NCBI GenBank assembly: GCA_015489265.1
Contig: WFZY01000275.1
Coordinates: 1 to 5,393, forward strand
DNA from: Flavobacteriaceae bacterium
GTDB lineage: Bacteria > Bacteroidota > Bacteroidia > Flavobacteriales > Flavobacteriaceae
Direction: 5' to 3'
DNA: 5,393 bases
In this document: positions 1 to 5,393 of the stretch, piece after piece
Layout: the number at the start of each line of letters is the position of its first letter
How positions within the stretch are numbered: position 1 is the first letter of the stretch
Notes under the pieces: model-generated
The model's database searches: none
Told to the model about the DNA's origin: nothing
The model's input: only the letters and a program-made list of their open reading frames with translations
Program-made: the position numbers and the translations under genes

Positions 1-42
1 GCGTTTTTAATATTATTATTTGCTGCCGCAATCATGGGGGCA
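1..42 (+). other. Signal peptide core of gene 1 (partial)
   Basis: The first 14 visible codons encode an uninterrupted run of A, F, L and I residues ending in IMGA, followed by QQSP. This is the hydrophobic core and cleavage region of a Sec signal peptide whose positively charged start is off the left edge. Cleavage after A14 with Q at +1 is my best guess; the M at -3 is not ideal, so the exact site is uncertain. Confidence 0.75.
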
Positions 43-1926
43 CAACAATCACCGGTATTGATGAAAATCAACCACAAACCGGTAAGTGTTAAGGAATTTG
101 AAAGTATGTACACCAAAAATTTGGATTTGGTACAAGATCCGGCACAAAAAGATATTGATAATTATAGACAGCTTTTTACCCGCTATAAATTGGAATTGGA
201 AGACGCTTATCAGAAAAAATATGACACCATTCCGCAATTGCAACGTGAGTTGAAATCATATCGTCGCGATTTGGCTAAAAAATATTTATCAGACAACGAC
301 ATTATCGACAAGTTGGTCAAAGAAGCTTACGAGCGAATGAAAACCGATGTGCATGTAGCGCATATCTTGATACAAGTTGGTGCTGATGCTGCTCCGCAAG
401 ACACCTTGAAAGCTTATAAAAAAATCATGGCAATCTATAAAAAAGCCAAAGCCGGCGAAGATTTCGGAAAATTGGCACAACAATATTCGCAAGACCCAAG
501 TGCCAAACAAAATAAAGGCGATTTGGATTATATCAACGTTTTCCATACTGTTTATCCTTTTGAGTCAGCCGCTTACAACACACCGGTTGGCAAGATTTCC
601 AAACCTTTCCGCACGCGTTTCGGTTATCATATTGTCAAAGTTTTGGATAAGCGCCCTGCTAAAGGTGAAATAGAAGTGGCACATATCGTCACCATGAACA
701 ACCAAAAAAATAAGGAAGGCGATGCCAAAACCCGTATCTTTAATATTTATGAAAAATTAAAAAACAAACAAGATACATTTGAAAATCTTGCCCGCAAATT
801 TTCAGACGATAAAAATAGTGCCAGACGTGGTGGCAGATTACGAAAATTCGGCATTCGCTCTATGATTCCGTCTTTTGAAAAAGCGGCTTTTGCTTTGAAA
901 AACCCCGGTGATTTTTCCAAGCCGTTCCAAACCCGCTATGGTTGGCATATTGTCAAGTTGCTTAAAAAATATCCGGTGCCGGCTTTCAGCCAAATCAAAG
1001 CCATGCTCAAACAAAGAGTTATGCGTGACGAACGGTCAAAAATGGGTAAAGAAAAATTGTTAAAACGTATCGAAAAACAATTCCCCATAAAAATGGTAGG
1101 CAATTTGGATGTCGTAAAAAATCATATTACCAAAGACTTTTTTATCAACAAATGGAAAATTCCGCAAGACCAAAGTGCCGATAAAACTTTGTTTGTTATC
1201 AATAACGATAAAAAAGTAAGTTATAAAGATTTTTACCAATATTTATACCATCGTCAAGCACATAATCCTGCAACTTACGCCCAAAAAGACCAAATCATCA
1301 AGACATTTTTTGACCGGTTCAAAAAAGATCAATTATTTGCCTATTACAACAATCATCTCGAACAAATCTACCCCGATTTTGCGCAAACCATGCAAGAATA
1401 CAAAAACGGCTTAATGCTGTTTCGTATCAAATCGGACATGGTTTGGGACAAGTCTATCAAAGATACTTTGGGACTGCAAAAATTCTTTGAAGCCCATAAA
1501 TCACAATACAAATTGCCCAAACGCTTCGATGTGGTTATGGTGCAAACCAATGATAAGAAAACGGCTAAAAAAATAGCCAAAGATTTACAAAAAGGTAAAG
1601 GTAAAGAAGATATCATCAAAAAATATAAAGGACAAAACATTTTAGTAAAAGAAAAAGACTATGTTGCCGGTGATGACATCGTAAAAAAACACCACTTAAA
1701 AACGGGTAAAGCTGATATTTATAAAGATGGCAAACAATATGTTGTTCTTTACCTAAAACAAATTAAACCGGAAGCAATTCCCAGATTAAAAGATGTCAAA
1801 GGAAAAGTCACCAATGACTATCAAAATTATTTAGAAGACCAATGGCTTAATGCTCTTAAAAAGAAATATCCGGTAGAATTAAATGAAAATGTTTGGCAGC
1901 AATTACGCAAAAAATATAAAAAGTAA
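1..1926 (+). CDS. Secreted multi-domain parvulin-type peptidyl-prolyl isomerase/chaperone, 5' end cut by window
   Basis: Periplasmic prolyl cis-trans isomerase and chaperone of the PpiC/SurA class, probably serving outer-membrane or secreted proteins. The frame is open from base 1, and the first visible residues (AFLILLFAAAIMGAQQ) are a signal-peptide core with likely cleavage near A14. The ATG at 34 is therefore internal and the true start lies upstream. Numbering from the first visible codon (641 residues seen): SurA N-domain-like helices at about 17-111; parvulin domain 1 at about 116-218, with VAHIL (H121) and FGYHI (H210); parvulin domain 2 at about 224-324, with VAHIV (H228) and YGWHI (H316). 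Both domains keep the paired active-site histidines. A second SurA-N-like start follows at about 397-480, then a degenerate parvulin-like segment at about 508-591 lacking those histidines, and a basic tail. Its end overlaps the next gene by 44 nt. The family is clear; the exact client proteins are unknown. Confidence 0.92.
   Translation, partial: AFLILLFAAAIMGAQQSPVLMKINHKPVSVKEFESMYTKNLDLVQDPAQKDIDNYRQLFTRYKLELEDAYQKKYDTIPQLQRELKSYRRDLAKKYLSDNDIIDKLVKEAYERMKTDVHVAHILIQVGADAAPQDTLKAYKKIMAIYKKAKAGEDFGKLAQQYSQDPSAKQNKGDLDYINVFHTVYPFESAAYNTPVGKISKPFRTRFGYHIVKVLDKRPAKGEIEVAHIVTMNNQKNKEGDAKTRIFNIYEKLKNKQDTFENLARKFSDDKNSARRGGRLRKFGIRSMIPSFEKAAFALKNPGDFSKPFQTRYGWHIVKLLKKYPVPAFSQIKAMLKQRVMRDERSKMGKEKLLKRIEKQFPIKMVGNLDVVKNHITKDFFINKWKIPQDQSADKTLFVINNDKKVSYKDFYQYLYHRQAHNPATYAQKDQIIKTFFDRFKKDQLFAYYNNHLEQIYPDFAQTMQEYKNGLMLFRIKSDMVWDKSIKDTLGLQKFFEAHKSQYKLPKRFDVVMVQTNDKKTAKKIAKDLQKGKGKEDIIKKYKGQNILVKEKDYVAGDDIVKKHHLKTGKADIYKDGKQYVVLYLKQIKPEAIPRLKDVKGKVTNDYQNYLEDQWLNALKKKYPVELNENVWQQLRKKYKK
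346..654 (+). other. Parvulin (PpiC) domain 1 of gene 1
   Basis: The encoded segment runs from VHVAHILI to FGYHIVKVL and has the parvulin layout: an HI-containing first strand, a helix ending in DFGKLAQQYSQDPSA, a glycine turn (NKGDLDY), a PFESAAY helix with VGKIS, and the final strand with GYHI. Both conserved histidines (codons at 361-363 and 628-630) are present, so catalytic activity is plausible. Confidence 0.88.
670..972 (+). other. Parvulin (PpiC) domain 2 of gene 1
   Basis: Same layout as domain 1: IEVAHIV, then TFENLARKFSDDKNSARRGG, a phenylalanine-glycine turn, PSFEKAAFALKNPGDFS, and RYGWHIVKLL. The histidine codons are at 682-684 and 946-948. The RRGGRL turn and the FSDD helix end are typical of the family, so this domain also looks intact. 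Confidence 0.88.
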
Positions 1927-2773
1927 AGTTTGGTTTTCAGCAATGTTGCTGTTTGCCGGTTGTCAATATTTTCAAAAAACTGTTGACAAAACACCGGTAG
2001 CTAAAATTTACGATACATATTTGTATTTGGAAGATATCAATCCGGTTATTTATAAGGGCAAATCACCGGAAGACAGCACCAATGCCATACATCAATATAT
2101 GGAAGATTGGGCTTACCGGACGTTACTGCTCAAACAAGCCGAACGCAACGTCGATACTTTAAAAATCAATCATTTGGTTGCACAATACCGGCGCGACTTG
2201 CTAACCGGGACCTATAAAGCCCGTCTGTTACAAAAATATATTGACACGGTTGTTCCCGAAGACACATTGCAAGCATATTATCAAAAATACCGGCAGTATT
2301 TTAAAAGTAAAGACGTATTAATCAAACCTAAATTTTTGGTCACTCAAAAAAATCATCCAAAGATTTCAAAGTTTAAAAAATGGTTTTTTTCAGAGAAATC
2401 CGAATATTATGACAGTTTGATTAAAAACACCAATAGCTTTTCCGCTTACAATCTGACGGCTGACAAATGGTATGTGATGCCGGAATTTAAAAAAGAATTA
2501 CCGGTATTTAAACACATGAACGACAAATATATCTTAAAAAAAAGCAAAAAGTTTGTGTTATCAGATACTTTAAGTTTATATTTGGTGTTTGTTAAAGATG
2601 TTGTGCAGCAAAATCAAATTATGCCATTGTCATTGGTCAAAAATGATTTGAAACAGCTCATATTAAGCAAACGCAAACAAGCCGCTTTGTCTCGTATGGA
2701 AAACGACATAAAACAAGAAGCAATTAGCAATAAAATATTTAAAATTTTTAAAACAAAACATTCCAATGAATAG
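1883..2773 (+). CDS. SurA-like periplasmic lipoprotein without a recognisable parvulin active site
   Basis: A 296-residue protein, probably a membrane-anchored chaperone partner of its two neighbours. An in-frame TAA at 1880-1882 directly precedes ATG 1883, so no earlier start exists; ATG 1889 is the only close alternative. The N-terminus has lysines, a short hydrophobic stretch (VWFSAMLLFAGC) and a lipobox ending at C27, implying signal peptidase II processing. The mature start (QYFQKTVDKTPVAKIYDTY) lacks an acidic cluster like the known surface-export signals of some Bacteroidota, so I infer a periplasm-facing protein. Residues about 38-92 resemble the SurA N-domain strand and helix; about 148-240 lies where a parvulin domain would be, but neither HI motif is visible. 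The C-terminal third is lysine-rich and helical. It overlaps gene 1 by 44 nt and gene 3 by 8 nt. Family assignment rests partly on context. Confidence 0.85.
   Translation: MKMFGSNYAKNIKSKVWFSAMLLFAGCQYFQKTVDKTPVAKIYDTYLYLEDINPVIYKGKSPEDSTNAIHQYMEDWAYRTLLLKQAERNVDTLKINHLVAQYRRDLLTGTYKARLLQKYIDTVVPEDTLQAYYQKYRQYFKSKDVLIKPKFLVTQKNHPKISKFKKWFFSEKSEYYDSLIKNTNSFSAYNLTADKWYVMPEFKKELPVFKHMNDKYILKKSKKFVLSDTLSLYLVFVKDVVQQNQIMPLSLVKNDLKQLILSKRKQAALSRMENDIKQEAISNKIFKIFKTKHSNE
1940..1963 (+). other. Lipoprotein signal and lipobox of gene 2
   Basis: The codons spell FSAMLLFAGC, placing the invariant cysteine (TGT, 1961-1963) after F-A-G. L-L-F-A-G-C is an acceptable lipobox, although F at -3 is less usual than L. 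The preceding lysines at residues 10-15 supply the positive charge. Confidence 0.72.
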
Positions 2774-4127
2774 ATTTAAAACACTGATAATCTTTATTTT
2801 AACTATCTACGCCGGCGCTATCATCGCCCAAAATAAAAAACGCATCAAAGTTGATGGTATCGCTGCTGTAGTCGGTGATCAAATTGTTTTGAATTCCGAA
2901 ATAGGACAGTTGAAAATCCAACTGAAACAACAAGGTATTGATACCAAAAATCTCGGTGATTGCAAAATTTTAGAGCGACTATTACAAAACAAATTGCTGT
3001 TGCTCGAAGCCAAAAAAGATACATTGATCAAAGTCAGCGACAAAGAAGTTGAAAATATGGTCAACCAACAAATCGAGTATATGAAAACCCAGATGGGTGG
3101 CAGCTTGGAAAAAGTATTGGAATTTTATAACAAAAATACCTTATCGGAACTGCAAACCGAACTGAAAAAACTCGATAAAAATAAAAAGTTGAGCGAACAG
3201 ATGCGTCAAAAAATCATTAAAGATGTTGATGTCAGTCCCGAAGAAGTTAAAACCTTTTATGATGCAATACCAAAAGATAAAATTCCTGAAATCGGGACAC
3301 AAGTAGAACTGTTGCAGCTCGTTATCAAACCCAAACCCGATAAAGAAGCCGAGCAAAAAGTCATTGATAAACTCAAAGAAATTAAGAAAAAAGTAGAAAA
3401 CGGTGCCAGTTTTAGAGCGCAAGCCGTACTATATTCGGAAGACCCCGGCTCACGGGCTAATGGCGGTAAGTATGTGATTACCCGCAAATCGGCATTTGTG
3501 CAAGAATTTAAAGATGCCACTTTCAGCTTGGAAAAAGGACAAGTTTCCGAGCCGTTTAAGACGGAATTCGGTTGGCATATCTTAACCGTAGAAGAAATCA
3601 ACGGGCAAGAACGCGTGGTGCGACATATCTTAATGGTACCCGAAATCAGTTTCTTAAACAAGCGTGCCGCTCAAAAACAATTGGACACTATCAGAAAACG
3701 TATTATCAATAAAGAATTGACCTTTGAAGAAGCGGCTCGTGAATTTTCAGATGATAAAGAAACCAAAAAAACCGGTGGTAAAATTATCAATCCCAATACC
3801 GGCGACTCAATGCTTGATGTAACGATGTTGGATCCGAATCTGCATCAAAAGATTCAAGACATGAAAGCAGGGGATATTTCGGAAGTATTAACCGAAAAAG
3901 ACCGCACCGGACACGAGTTGTATAAAATTATTATGGTCAAAAAACGTATCCCTTCCCATAAAATGGATTTTGTTAAAGATTATCCTAAAATCAAAGAAAT
4001 GGCACTTGAAGAAAAGAAACAAAAGGTGCTGATTAAATGGATGAACGAAAAAATTAAAAATAATTACATCAAAATCAATAAAGACTTTCAACAATGTCAA
4101 TTTGACAGTAACTGGATAAAAAAATAA
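2766..4127 (+). CDS. surA: SurA-family periplasmic chaperone / peptidyl-prolyl cis-trans isomerase
   Basis: A 453-residue periplasmic chaperone that binds unassembled outer-membrane proteins; SurA in proteobacteria hands them to the BAM complex, and the same role is inferred here. A signal peptide (MNRFKTLIIFILTIYAGAIIA, cut before Q22) leads into the SurA N-domain, which starts at DGIAAVVGDQIVLNSEI (residues 30-46) and runs to about 175. Parvulin domain 1 covers about 179-279 and ends in FGWHIL (H271), but its first histidine position reads Q184 (ELLQLVI). Domain 2 covers about 283-393 and begins with VRHILM (H287), but has LYKII (K387) where GWHI is expected. A C-terminal helix and a closing segment with CQFDSNW resemble other Bacteroidota SurA proteins as I remember them. 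The length is close to E. coli SurA. It starts inside gene 2 with no Shine-Dalgarno sequence, suggesting translational coupling. Confidence 0.93.
   Translation: MNRFKTLIIFILTIYAGAIIAQNKKRIKVDGIAAVVGDQIVLNSEIGQLKIQLKQQGIDTKNLGDCKILERLLQNKLLLLEAKKDTLIKVSDKEVENMVNQQIEYMKTQMGGSLEKVLEFYNKNTLSELQTELKKLDKNKKLSEQMRQKIIKDVDVSPEEVKTFYDAIPKDKIPEIGTQVELLQLVIKPKPDKEAEQKVIDKLKEIKKKVENGASFRAQAVLYSEDPGSRANGGKYVITRKSAFVQEFKDATFSLEKGQVSEPFKTEFGWHILTVEEINGQERVVRHILMVPEISFLNKRAAQKQLDTIRKRIINKELTFEEAAREFSDDKETKKTGGKIINPNTGDSMLDVTMLDPNLHQKIQDMKAGDISEVLTEKDRTGHELYKIIMVKKRIPSHKMDFVKDYPKIKEMALEEKKQKVLIKWMNEKIKNNYIKINKDFQQCQFDSNWIKK
3300..3602 (+). other. Parvulin domain 1 of SurA
   Basis: Encodes residues 179-279 of SurA. 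The turn region (YSEDPGSRANGG), the FVQEFKDATFSLEKGQVSEP helix and loop, and EFGWHIL are classic parvulin signatures. The first-strand histidine is replaced by glutamine (CAG at 3315-3317), so the domain may bind substrate more than catalyse isomerisation. Confidence 0.82.
3612..3944 (+). other. Parvulin domain 2 of SurA
   Basis: Encodes residues 283-393. It starts with RVVRHILMVPE (H287), followed by LTFEEAAREFSDDKETKKTGGKI, a divergent middle (DSMLDVTMLDP), KAGDISEVL, and a last strand reading ELYKIIMVKKR. K387 stands where the second histidine usually is. It is clearly parvulin-derived, with an atypical active site. Confidence 0.8.
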
Positions 4128-4130
4128 ATT

Positions 4131-5084
4131 ATGTCTGACGTTGCCTTAGCCAAAGAATTACAACAAAATATAGAGCGTTTAAAACAAGAAGTCGGGAAAG
4201 TGATTATCGGACAAAAACCGGTAATACACGAAATCATTTTATCGATACTCGGCAGTAGTCATGCCTTACTGATTGGGGTACCGGGCTTGGCCAAAACTTT
4301 GATGGTGCATACCATTGCCCAAAGTTTGGGATTGGATTTTAAACGCATACAATTTACGCCGGACTTGATGCCATCCGATATACTCGGTACGGAAATTTTG
4401 GACGAAAGCCGGCATTTCAAATTTATCAAAGGACCGGTTTTTACCAATATTCTTTTGGCAGACGAAATCAACCGTACACCACCTAAAACGCAAGCCGCTT
4501 TGCTCGAAGCCATGCAGGAAAAACAAGTGAGCATTGCCAATAAAAATTTTGAATTGGACAAACCGTTTTTTGTATTAGCAACCCAAAACCCTATAGAACA
4601 AGAAGGTACCTATCCTTTACCTGAAGCCCAACTCGACCGGTTTATGTTCGCGCTCAAGCTTGATTACCCTGATTTTGACGAAGAAGTTGAAGTGGTTAAA
4701 AGCACAACCATAACACGTGACATACAGGTTAATCCGGTTATTGATAAAGCTCAAATTTTGGCATATCAAGAATTGGTCAAAAAAGTACCGGTAGCTGACA
4801 ATGTAATTGAATATGCCGTACGCTTGGTCGGCAAAACCCGCCCTAAATCAGATGCTGCACCGGATTTGGTCAAAAAATATTTGGACTGGGGCGCCGGTCC
4901 GCGTGCTTCGCAAAACCTGATTTTAGCTGCCAAAGCCAATGCGCTGATTAACGGTAAATTATCCCCCGACATTGAAGACGTACAAGCCGTAGCCAAAGGT
5001 ATTTTACGACACCGCATATTACTCAACTACAAAGGCGAAGCAGAAGGCATAACCGTAGAAGATATTATTGATGAACTGATGTGA
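4131..5084 (+). CDS. moxR: MoxR-family AAA+ ATPase
   Basis: A 317-residue cytoplasmic AAA+ ATPase of the MoxR class. These proteins act as chaperone-like ATPases that activate or assemble partner complexes, often with von Willebrand factor A proteins. Visible motifs: Walker A GVPGLAKT (residues 49-56, K55); the TPDLMPSDILGT stretch typical of MoxR (76-87); Walker B ILLADE (107-112) followed by INRTPPKTQAALLEAM; sensor 1 LATQNP (149-154); EQEGTYPLPEAQLDRF with the arginine-finger candidate R170; and sensor 2 GAGPRAS (R258). The lid helices run to the C-terminus, so it appears full length. The start is ATG 4131, 3 nt after the surA stop, with an A-rich leader and no Shine-Dalgarno sequence. No signal peptide or membrane segment is present. 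The moxR symbol is a family name rather than proof of a specific pathway; the partner proteins are not in this window. Confidence 0.95.
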   Translation: MSDVALAKELQQNIERLKQEVGKVIIGQKPVIHEIILSILGSSHALLIGVPGLAKTLMVHTIAQSLGLDFKRIQFTPDLMPSDILGTEILDESRHFKFIKGPVFTNILLADEINRTPPKTQAALLEAMQEKQVSIANKNFELDKPFFVLATQNPIEQEGTYPLPEAQLDRFMFALKLDYPDFDEEVEVVKSTTITRDIQVNPVIDKAQILAYQELVKKVPVADNVIEYAVRLVGKTRPKSDAAPDLVKKYLDWGAGPRASQNLILAAKANALINGKLSPDIEDVQAVAKGILRHRILLNYKGEAEGITVEDIIDELM

Positions 5085-5308
5085 TATTCTTTTGAGGAAT
5101 TTATTGCTATAACAGAGTATTTCGTTCATTGATCTATACTAACAAGTTCAGATAATATTTCTGCATTCAATTTGAGGATTTGATGAATTTTCTCTAGAAA
5201 ATCTTAAATACTTATTTCAGAATAATATATTTTTTAAGCCTACATTGTTTTTTATGTGGGTAATAATAAATTAAGCTCAAGAATCAAATCGCATCGATTA
5301 TCTTTTCA
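5085..5308. other. A/T-rich non-coding stretch after the operon
   Basis: No open frame with a start codon and coding character is visible on either strand. Short A/T-rich inverted repeats occur: ATTTTC/GAAAAT at 5187-5202 with a 4-nt loop, and a better one at 5239-5260. On the minus strand, 5129-5203 is an open run of 25 codons between stops with no ATG, which could be chance or a fragment of a decayed gene. I see no convincing promoter matching the Bacteroidota -7/-33 pattern. Confidence 0.5.
5239..5260. other. Stem-loop in the post-operon region
   Basis: CCTACAT (5239-5245) pairs with ATGTGGG (5254-5260) over 7 bp with one G-U pair, around an 8-nt T-rich loop. Neither side is followed by a T-run in the direction of transcription, so it is a poor intrinsic terminator. 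It could stabilise the operon transcript's 3' end or be chance. Confidence 0.35.
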
Positions 5309-5330
5309 AATAATGTCACCCCTTCGGGGT
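5309..5330. repeat. Hairpin repeat copy 1 (22 nt)
   Basis: The copy consists of AATAATGTC followed by the hairpin ACCCC-TTC-GGGGT. It matches the copy at 5362-5383 at 19 of 22 positions. Two of the three differences are at paired stem positions and compensate each other (C-G here, G-C there). The same unit also reads as a direct repeat on the minus strand, so orientation is not certain. Confidence 0.72.
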
Positions 5331-5333
5331 TTT
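5318..5333 (+). terminator. Possible intrinsic terminator 1 of the operon
   Basis: A 5-bp stem with a TTC loop (ACCCC/GGGGT) is followed by TTT, giving a run of four T including the stem end. The stem is short and the T-run brief, so it is a weak terminator by usual criteria. It lies 233 nt beyond the moxR stop, with no other candidate closer to the gene. Confidence 0.45.
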
Positions 5334-5361
5334 GATGATTCTGTTTTCATGGTTTTACTAC

Positions 5362-5383
5362 AATAATATCAGCCCTTCGGGCT
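5362..5383. repeat. Hairpin repeat copy 2 (22 nt)
   Basis: AATAATATC is followed by the hairpin AGCCC-TTC-GGGCT. The start is 53 nt after the start of copy 1. The A/T-rich 5' flank, the triloop and the stem are conserved between copies while the intervening sequence is not obviously repeated, suggesting the unit itself is what is maintained or copied. Confidence 0.72.
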
Positions 5384-5389
5384 TATTTA
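5371..5389 (+). terminator. Possible intrinsic terminator 2 (tandem)
   Basis: The AGCCC/GGGCT stem with a TTC loop is followed by a T-rich tail (TATTTA after the stem). It has the same design as the hairpin at 5318 and could act as a back-up terminator. The tail is interrupted by A, so the call is weak. Confidence 0.38.
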
Positions 5390-5393
5390 ATAA

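Noticed and set aside
34..36. ATG at 34 as the start of gene 1
   Set aside because: The frame is open to base 1 and encodes a hydrophobic signal-peptide core just upstream; starting at 34 would remove the signal from an evidently exported protein.
3257..3661. 134-codon open frame on the minus strand within surA
   Set aside because: It lies wholly opposite conserved parvulin codons, shows no domain or motif, and has a serine/cysteine-rich composition typical of an antisense shadow.
4259..5026. Minus-strand open frames of 86-100 codons within moxR
   Set aside because: They are antisense to conserved AAA+ motifs and have no recognisable features or start context of their own.
5187..5202. ATTTTC/GAAAAT inverted repeat as a terminator or operator
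   Set aside because: The stem is almost entirely A/T, only 6 bp, with no T-run after it; such inverted repeats are common by chance in A/T-rich DNA.
5129..5203. Minus-strand run of 25 codons reading DFLEKIHQILKLNAEILSEL and onward, as a gene remnant
   Set aside because: It is amphipathic and protein-like, but 25 codons between stops with no ATG is expected by chance; I could not match it to any family.
5280..5342. Long-range pairing of AGAATCA (5280-5286) with TGATTCT (5336-5342) around hairpin 1
   Set aside because: Seven A/T-rich pairs closing a 49-nt loop are weak, and the second hairpin has no equivalent outer stem.
5309..5383. Start of a CRISPR array
   Set aside because: Only two copies are visible, the repeat is a short hairpin with three differences, the 31-nt interval is A/T-rich like the flanks, and no cas gene is present.

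Overview
The window looks like chromosomal DNA from a member of the Bacteroidota, most likely a flavobacterium-like lineage. Three things point that way: the A/T-rich composition, the lack of clear Shine-Dalgarno sequences before the start codons (A-rich leaders instead), and the gene set and order. A long multi-parvulin protein, a SurA-like lipoprotein, SurA and a MoxR ATPase in a row is an arrangement I associate with that phylum from general knowledge. It was not searched here.

Positions 1-5084 hold one tight plus-strand operon. Gene 1 (1-1926) enters from the left edge already inside its signal peptide. It is a secreted peptidyl-prolyl isomerase/chaperone with two intact parvulin domains and a degenerate third module. 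Gene 2 (1883-2773) overlaps gene 1 by 44 nt and encodes a lipoprotein with a SurA-like fold but no recognisable parvulin active site. Gene 3 (2766-4127) overlaps gene 2 by 8 nt and encodes SurA with a signal peptide and two parvulin domains. Gene 4 (4131-5084) starts 3 nt after gene 3 and encodes a cytoplasmic MoxR-type AAA+ ATPase. The overlaps and tiny gap imply co-transcription and probably translational coupling.

Functionally, the first three proteins should act together in the periplasm, holding unfolded outer-membrane or secreted proteins and isomerising their prolyl bonds. Gene 2 would act as a membrane-tethered, non-catalytic partner. The MoxR ATPase sits on the other side of the inner membrane. 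Its usual DUF58/von Willebrand factor partners are not in the window, so its link to the chaperones is not explained by sequence alone.

Positions 5085-5393 (309 nt) carry no convincing gene. The first part is A/T-rich and nondescript apart from weak stem-loops. The last 85 nt contain two near-identical 22-nt elements 53 nt apart, each forming a 5-bp C/G-rich hairpin with a TTC loop. Their stems differ only by a compensated base-pair swap. They may be tandem terminators of the operon, or members of a dispersed hairpin repeat family continuing past the right edge.

Overall this is mostly a conserved housekeeping envelope-biogenesis locus. I found no clear sign of a wholly new system; the hairpin pair and the divergence among the parvulin domains are the points most worth checking.
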